Source: CAZAQS01 sp964486825
GTDB taxonomy: Bacteria > Chloroflexota > Anaerolineae > Anaerolineales > UBA4823
Length of the DNA stretch: 10,016 nucleotides
Direction of reading: 5' to 3'
NCBI GenBank assembly: GCA_964486825.1
Contig: CAZAQS010000176.1
Coordinates: forward strand, 1 to 10,016
In this document: positions 6,517 through 10,016 of the stretch, one piece after another
Numbering within the stretch: the first letter of the stretch is position 1
How the letters are laid out: each line of letters opens with the position of its first letter
Translations under genes and position numbers: made by a program
The notes under the pieces: model-generated
Told to the model about the DNA's origin: nothing
The model's input: the letters and a program-made list of their open reading frames with translations, nothing else
The model's database searches: none

Positions 6517-6763
6517 CGGCAACCAGACCCAACTTTCGAGAGAGCTGAGCGTTGGATGGCTCAGTGAGGGTGGTGCCGTCTTCAAACAGGACAGTGGGGA
6601 CACTTCGCATCCCATGGTTGGTCTGGATGACGTATTGCTCGGCTTGCTTATCCTTATCAATATCGATCCATTGGAAAGGGATACCATGGTTCTTTAAGAA
6701 CTGCCTGGCTCGCCGGCAGTCGTAACACCAATCGGTTCCATAGACCAGTAAGGTAGCGTTCAT
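6497..6763 (-). CDS. Glutaredoxin / mycoredoxin-like thiol-disulfide oxidoreductase
   Basis: An 88-residue thioredoxin-fold protein. The active site CYDC (Cys13-Cys16) lies in YGTDWCYDCRRARQFL, followed by the cis-proline block SVPTVLFEDG and the C-terminal EPSNAQLSRKLGL, which closely resembles actinobacterial mycoredoxin-1-like proteins. It would reduce disulfides or mixed disulfides with low-molecular-weight thiols in the cytoplasm. The substrate cannot be told from sequence. The frame is open further upstream to an ATG at 6874, but a strong Shine-Dalgarno (GAGGAGAA, minus strand 6771-6778) sits just before the ATG at 6763, and the fold begins there, so I choose 6763. The 3' end overlaps pstB2 by 20 bases tail-to-tail. 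Confidence 0.9.
   Translation of the reverse strand: MNATLLVYGTDWCYDCRRARQFLKNHGIPFQWIDIDKDKQAEQYVIQTNHGMRSVPTVLFEDGTTLTEPSNAQLSRKLGLVAANPTGL
6507..6533. terminator. Weak inverted repeat at the pstB2/glutaredoxin junction
   Basis: GTTGGGT (6507-6513) pairs with ACCCAAC (6527-6533) across a 13-base loop, spanning the pstB2 stop codon. On the plus strand it is followed only by TTT, and on the minus strand by no T-run. It could be a poor bidirectional terminator between convergent genes, but it also lies in coding sequence and may be chance. Confidence 0.22.
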
Positions 6764-6822
6764 TGATGCATTCTCCTCGGAAAATCGGTCACGTAGATTA
6801 GGAAAGCAAATGCCGGGGCAAT

Positions 6823-6828
6823 TATAAT
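6823..6828 (+). promoter_or_regulatory. Candidate -10 element for the DUF72 gene
   Basis: A perfect TATAAT at 6823-6828 lies in the 85-base gap between the divergent glutaredoxin and DUF72 genes. It sits 20 bases before the DUF72 ATG, with a GGAGG ribosome-binding site (6835-6839) between them. No convincing -35 hexamer is seen at the usual distance, so this is only a candidate. Confidence 0.35.
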
Positions 6829-6848
6829 AGGTTTGGAGGCTTGGGAGA

Positions 6849-7640
6849 ATGACGAATTGGTATTTAGGAAGCATGGGTTTTAGCTATAAGGACTGGAATG
6901 GCCCTTTTTACCCTCAAAACCTCGAATCACGAGACTATCTGGAGCATTACAGCCAGTTTTTTAATTCGGTTGAAATCGATTCGACTTTTTACGGAGCGCC
7001 GCGCAAAGAATACGTTCAAAGGTGGGTTTCTGTGACGCCAGATGATTTTACTTTCTGTGCTAAAACCCCCAAGACCATCACGCATGAAGCCGGGTTAGTG
7101 GGAGTCCAGGCGGAAATGGACGCCTTCCTGGAGGTTATGCGTTTGTTTGGGAATAAACTTGGCGTGATCCTGATTCAGTTTCCCCCCAGTTTTTCGATCA
7201 GTAAAGCTCCAGAACTGGCAGCCTTTATCAAGGATCTGCCGAAGGATATGCGATTTGCAGTAGAGGTAAGGCACAAATCCTGGTATACCGAAAGGACCGG
7301 GGAACTGTTTGAAAAGCATGATGTGGCCTGGACCACCAGTATCTATGAAGACTTACCCGAGCAAATCTACATCCATAATGGGATCCTCTATATTCGCTTT
7401 ATCGGGCGGCACGGGGTTTATCCCAAGAACGATAGGGAATATGTAGACCCTACAGAAAACCTGGAATGGTGGGCCAATCAGATCCAATCCCGGATCGATG
7501 AAATCGAGGATATTTATGGTTTCTTCAACAACGATTACGCCGGATTTTCCCCGGCCACGATCAATCGCTTCAAAGGAATCGTGGGAATTCCAACCGTGCC
7601 ATTTGATCCTCCAATACAAGGGAGATTATTCGAAGAGTAG
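6849..7640 (+). CDS. DUF72 (YecE-like) TIM-barrel protein
   Basis: 263 residues with the hallmarks of the DUF72/YecE family: the N-terminal GSMGFSYKDWNGPFYP (about 7-22), FNSVEIDSTFYGAP (38-51), KTPKTITH (72-79), LIQFPPSF (108-115), the barrel strand FAVEVRHKSW (136-145), and the C-terminal FFNNDYAGFSPATINRF (225-241). The family has a TIM-barrel fold and conserved acidic and aromatic residues, but its biochemical function is not established. GGAGG at 6835-6839, 9 bases before the ATG, supports this start. ctaA follows after 12 bases, so the two are probably cotranscribed, though no functional link is evident. Nothing appears truncated. Confidence 0.93.
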   Translation: MTNWYLGSMGFSYKDWNGPFYPQNLESRDYLEHYSQFFNSVEIDSTFYGAPRKEYVQRWVSVTPDDFTFCAKTPKTITHEAGLVGVQAEMDAFLEVMRLFGNKLGVILIQFPPSFSISKAPELAAFIKDLPKDMRFAVEVRHKSWYTERTGELFEKHDVAWTTSIYEDLPEQIYIHNGILYIRFIGRHGVYPKNDREYVDPTENLEWWANQIQSRIDEIEDIYGFFNNDYAGFSPATINRFKGIVGIPTVPFDPPIQGRLFEE

Positions 7641-7652
7641 GGAATACAGCCA

Positions 7653-8612
7653 ATGAGATTGACGAAATATGCAAAGTATGTCTGGTTCGTGCTGTTGTTT
7701 ACCGTAGGGGTGATCCTGTGGGGCGCGTTCGTACGGGCAACAGGCTCCGGGGCGGGTTGCGGCAGCCACTGGCCCAGCTGTAATGGAGTTGTCGTCCCGC
7801 TTAACCCAACTACGGAGACGATGATTGAGTTTACCCACCGGCTCACCAGTGGCATCGCCTTGCTATTGGTGGTAGGGTTACTGGTTTGGGCACGGCGAAG
7901 CTATCCAAAAGGACATCCTGTCCGGCTGGGAGCATCTTTATCGATGTTCTTTATGATAACAGAAGCCCTGGTGGGAGCAGGCCTGGTGCTATTTGGATGG
8001 GTGGCAGACGATGCATCTCTGGGGAGAGCAATCTCAATCAGCGTACACCTGGTAAATACCTTTCTTTTACTAGGTGCTCTTTCTTTGACAGCCTGGTGGG
8101 CATCAGGGGGGGCGCCTATCCAGTTGCAAGGCCAGGGTTTGGTATTGATCGCACTGCTGGTAGCGCTGTCAGGAGTAATGGTGATCGGAGTGACCGGAGC
8201 GATCACTGCTTTGGGAGATACATTATTCCCGGCTGGAAGCCTTTCGGAAGGCATCCAGCAAGATTTCGACCCGGCTGCCCATTTTCTGATCCGTTTGAGG
8301 GTTTTCCATCCCATCATTGCGATCCTGACCGGCTTTTACCAATTCCTCGTTTCTGGGCTGTTGGGCCTGCTCTCCGACAGTAAGATCATCAAACGTCTTG
8401 CCGCGCTTGTGGCAGGCTTGTTCTTCATTCAGCTAGGTGCAGGACTGGTAAATTTGATCTTGCTTGCACCGGTATGGATGCAGATCGTGCACCTGTTTCT
8501 GGCTGATATGGTGTGGATCAGCCTGGTGCTTTTGACAGCCTCAGCGCTATCCGTGGAAGCTAAAGAGCTGGCCAAAGAAACGAAAGTAGCCAGGCTTACA
8601 GTCACGGAATAA
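7653..8612 (+). CDS. ctaA: Haem A synthase, CtaA/COX15 family
   Basis: 319 residues, about eight TM segments, membrane-integral. It oxidises the C8 methyl of haem O to the formyl group of haem A, the cofactor of aa3-type cytochrome oxidases. Family signatures: GAFVRATGSGAGCGSHWPSCNG near residues 24-45 with the extracellular cysteine pair Cys36/Cys43; the catalytic glutamate and first haem ligand in EFTHR (Glu59, His62); and further haem-ligand histidines His132 (SVHLVNTFLL), His219 (RVFHP) and His280 (QIVHLFLADMVW). All four histidines are present, so the enzyme looks intact, and the two-cysteine form resembles Bacillus CtaA. It lies 12 bases after the DUF72 gene. Its partner haem O synthase (ctaB) and oxidase genes are not in the window. 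Confidence 0.93.
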   Translation: MRLTKYAKYVWFVLLFTVGVILWGAFVRATGSGAGCGSHWPSCNGVVVPLNPTTETMIEFTHRLTSGIALLLVVGLLVWARRSYPKGHPVRLGASLSMFFMITEALVGAGLVLFGWVADDASLGRAISISVHLVNTFLLLGALSLTAWWASGGAPIQLQGQGLVLIALLVALSGVMVIGVTGAITALGDTLFPAGSLSEGIQQDFDPAAHFLIRLRVFHPIIAILTGFYQFLVSGLLGLLSDSKIIKRLAALVAGLFFIQLGAGLVNLILLAPVWMQIVHLFLADMVWISLVLLTASALSVEAKELAKETKVARLTVTE

Positions 8613-8631
8613 GCGCGGATCAACCGCGCTT
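8611..8631 (+). terminator. Hairpin directly after ctaA
   Basis: AAGCGCGG (8611-8618), loop ATCAA (8619-8623), CCGCGCTT (8624-8631): a perfect, GC-rich 8-bp stem that begins inside the ctaA stop codon. No U-tract follows (GGATCACTC), so it is not a textbook intrinsic terminator. It may end or stabilise the DUF72-ctaA transcript and isolate the downstream genes. Confidence 0.45.
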
Positions 8632-8663
8632 GGATCACTCACACAATTCTCAGGAGGTGGAAA

Positions 8664-8969
8664 ATGTTAGTCGCTTTGGTGCATGTACATGTAAAACCCG
8701 AATATCTGGAGGCCTTCAAGGAGGCGACTCTTGAGAATGCAAGGAACAGTGTGCAGGAACCAGGGGTTGCCCGCTTTGATATTATCCAACAAGAAGATGA
8801 CCCGACACGCTTCGTGCTGGTAGAGGTATACAGGGACGCCCAGGCCCCTACCCGCCACAAGGAAACCGCCCACTATGCCAAATGGCGTAGCGTCGCGGAA
8901 GAAATGATGGCTGAGCCACGCACAGGCGTGCGTTACCAAAGCCTCTTCCCAGGAGACGAAGGCTGGTAA
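8664..8969 (+). CDS. Antibiotic biosynthesis monooxygenase (ABM)-fold protein, LsrG/YgiN-like
   Basis: 101 residues, a single ferredoxin-like ABM domain. It starts with the strand MLVALVHVHVKPE, then ENARNSVQEPGVARFDIIQQEDDPTRFVLVEVYRD (about 24-58) and HKETAHYAKW (65-74). These blocks are characteristic of LsrG (isomerase of phospho-AI-2 breakdown) and YgiN (quinol monooxygenase). The short family works as cofactor-free dimers on small carbonyl or quinol compounds; the substrate here is unknown. A strong AGGAGGTG at 8652-8659 fixes the start. Membrane-protein and alcohol-dehydrogenase genes follow closely on the same strand. No lsr transport or kinase genes are visible, so an AI-2 role is not supported by context. 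Confidence 0.85.
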   Translation: MLVALVHVHVKPEYLEAFKEATLENARNSVQEPGVARFDIIQQEDDPTRFVLVEVYRDAQAPTRHKETAHYAKWRSVAEEMMAEPRTGVRYQSLFPGDEGW

Positions 8970-8975
8970 CCAGCC
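8961..8975. repeat. Short inverted repeat across the stop codon of the ABM gene
   Basis: GGCTGGT (8961-8967) and ACCAGCC (8969-8975) are perfect 7-base arms around a single central base, with the TAA stop (8967-8969) in the middle. As RNA it would fold as a 6-bp stem with a 3-base loop. It sits 12 bases before the next ATG and has no clear T-run after it. It may be an operator-like palindrome, a weak attenuating hairpin, or chance. Confidence 0.3.
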
Positions 8976-8987
8976 GGTTGATTCTTT

Positions 8988-9518
8988 ATGGAGTACATAA
9001 ATATCCTTTTGGGCGCTATCCTGCTTATCCTGGGTCGCAGGCTGTTTTGGCTGCTGGTAGGTGTGGTCGGTTTCATCCTTGGACTTAACCTGGTTCCACT
9101 ACTCCTCACAGACCAAACAGCCGGCACGATCCTGATACTTGCCCTGCTTGCTGGGTTGGTAGGCTCGGTATTGGCAGTCTTTCTTCAAAGGATAATGGTT
9201 GCCCTGGCTGGTTTCCTGGCTGCGGGCTATATCTTGATCCAGTTATTGGCTTACTTTCAAATCGATCTCGGAGGCATTGCCTGGTTGGTGTTTCTGCTGG
9301 GTGGCGCATTTGGGGCCGTGCTTGCTTCCGTGACATTTGATTGGGCCCTGGTAATCCTGTCCTCTTTAACAGGGGCAGCTTTGTTGGTGGATGGGATGAC
9401 CCGGTTGGTGCCCGGTTTTGAAGCCACCCTATCCGGGCTTATGATCCTGGTCCTGTTCATCGTTGGCATCGCTATCCAGGTCGGCTTCGCGGGCAGGGGT
9501 AAGGCAAGGCTGGCCTGA
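8988..9518 (+). CDS. Polytopic membrane protein, DUF4203/TMEM198-like
   Basis: 176 residues, almost wholly hydrophobic, with about seven TM segments (roughly 1-17, 20-40, 46-66, 68-90, 96-113, 117-136, 147-167) and a short basic tail GRGKARLA. Gly-rich helices with few charges, and a pattern of repeated paired helices, resemble the DUF4203 (TMEM198-like) family, whose bacterial function is unknown. There are no catalytic motifs. The ATG at 8988 is the most upstream possible start because an in-frame TGA lies at 8979-8981; the ribosome-binding site is poor, so translation may be coupled to the ABM gene 18 bases upstream. The family call is from pattern memory and is less sure than its being a membrane protein. 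Confidence 0.78.
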   Translation: MEYINILLGAILLILGRRLFWLLVGVVGFILGLNLVPLLLTDQTAGTILILALLAGLVGSVLAVFLQRIMVALAGFLAAGYILIQLLAYFQIDLGGIAWLVFLLGGAFGAVLASVTFDWALVILSSLTGAALLVDGMTRLVPGFEATLSGLMILVLFIVGIAIQVGFAGRGKARLA

Positions 9519-9537
9519 TTGAACCGAGGTGTTACAA

Positions 9538-10016
9538 ATGAGATTTGAATTTTCAACCGCAGGACGAATAATATTTGGCCCCGGCGCTTTGCGAGAAGCC
9601 GTGCCTGCCGTTTCAAGCATGGGGAAGCGAGCTCTCTTGATCACAGGAGCTTCTTTAGTACGGGCTCAGCCATTGCTGGAAGGGCTGGAGGCGGAAAAGG
9701 TCGACACGGCGATCTTTCAAGTCGAGGGGGAGCCGACCACGGAACGGGTTTCCCGGGGGTTGGAAGCCGCCCGTAGTCACGGGAGCGAGGTCATCATCGG
9801 GATCGGAGGCGGCAGTGCACTGGATACCGCCAAGGCCATAGCTGCACTGGCGACGAACCCAGGCGATATACTGGACTACCTGGAAGTGATCGGGCGTGGA
9901 AAAACTATCATAGAAGCGCCGCTTCCGTTAATTGCCATCCCGACCACCTCTGGTACAGGCACTGAGGTTACCCGCAATGCAGTCATTGGCTCACCAGAAC
10001 ACAAGGTCAAGGTAAG
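9538..10016 (+). CDS. Iron-containing alcohol dehydrogenase (partial, C-terminus off the right edge)
   Basis: The first 159 codons of a type III (iron-containing) alcohol dehydrogenase family enzyme; full members are about 380-400 residues. Visible: N-terminal strand RIIFGPGAL (10-18), the Rossmann-like NAD(P)-binding domain with GIGGGSALDTAKAIA (88-102; GGGS is the dinucleotide phosphate-binding turn), and the conserved PTTSGTGTEVT (135-145). The metal-ligand Asp and His residues lie in the all-helical C-terminal domain, outside the window, so metal use cannot be judged. GAGGTG at 9526-9531, 6 bases before the ATG, supports the start. It follows the membrane-protein gene by 19 bases. Members include alcohol, lactaldehyde and butanol dehydrogenases and maleylacetate reductase; the substrate is open. 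Confidence 0.92.
   Translation, partial: MRFEFSTAGRIIFGPGALREAVPAVSSMGKRALLITGASLVRAQPLLEGLEAEKVDTAIFQVEGEPTTERVSRGLEAARSHGSEVIIGIGGGSALDTAKAIAALATNPGDILDYLEVIGRGKTIIEAPLPLIAIPTTSGTGTEVTRNAVIGSPEHKVKV

Noticed and set aside
6764..6874. N-terminal extension of the glutaredoxin to an ATG at 6874
   Set aside because: The extension would overlap the divergent DUF72 gene, has no thioredoxin-fold content, and a strong Shine-Dalgarno lies directly before the internal ATG at 6763.
7901..8383. Out-of-frame and antisense open frames within ctaA
   Set aside because: They lack any family signature, while the ctaA frame has all four haem-ligand histidines, the glutamate and the cysteine pair.
1..10016. 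A defence system, mobile element, CRISPR array or RNA gene
   Set aside because: I read both strands for repeated spacers, transposase or recombinase motifs, terminal inverted repeats and tRNA-like cloverleaf sequences and found none. The genes are housekeeping or metabolic in type, with no base-composition break that I could see by eye.

Overview
The window looks like a chromosomal segment of a free-living, respiring bacterium with moderate GC content. My best guess is a member of the Chloroflexota (Anaerolineae-like). That guess rests on the style of the proteins: a pst operon with two different PstB ATPases, a CtaA-type haem A synthase, a mycoredoxin-like glutaredoxin and a DUF72 protein. 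There is no marker gene, so the assignment is inference. I see no mobile element, CRISPR array, tRNA or rRNA.

The left half (1-5640) is a complete phosphate-uptake and sensing operon on the minus strand. In order of transcription it reads pstS (lipoprotein phosphate binder), pstC and pstA (permeases), pstB (ATPase, here PstB1), phoB (response regulator) and phoR (sensor kinase, cut by the left edge before its ATPase domain). Gaps are 3-34 bases. There is no phoU inside the window. A second, divergently transcribed pstB (PstB2, 5749-6516) starts 108 bases from pstS. The shared intergenic region holds a tandem 7-base repeat with 11-base pitch (5671-5688), which has the geometry of a PhoB box.

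The most notable observation concerns the two PstB proteins. PstB1 has an intact LSGGQ signature but an alanine in place of the Q-loop glutamine. PstB2 has an intact Q-loop but a degenerate signature, LSLGE. In a PstB1/PstB2 heterodimer both changes fall in one composite ATP site and leave the other fully consensus. This suggests an asymmetric, obligately heterodimeric phosphate importer.

The right half (6497-10016) is a run of shorter units. A glutaredoxin/mycoredoxin-like gene on the minus strand overlaps the end of pstB2 tail-to-tail. Five plus-strand genes follow: a DUF72 (YecE-like) protein, haem A synthase ctaA, an LsrG/YgiN-like monooxygenase-fold protein, a polytopic DUF4203-like membrane protein, and the N-terminal 159 codons of an iron-containing alcohol dehydrogenase cut by the right edge. 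A perfect 8-bp hairpin directly after ctaA separates the DUF72-ctaA pair from the last three genes.
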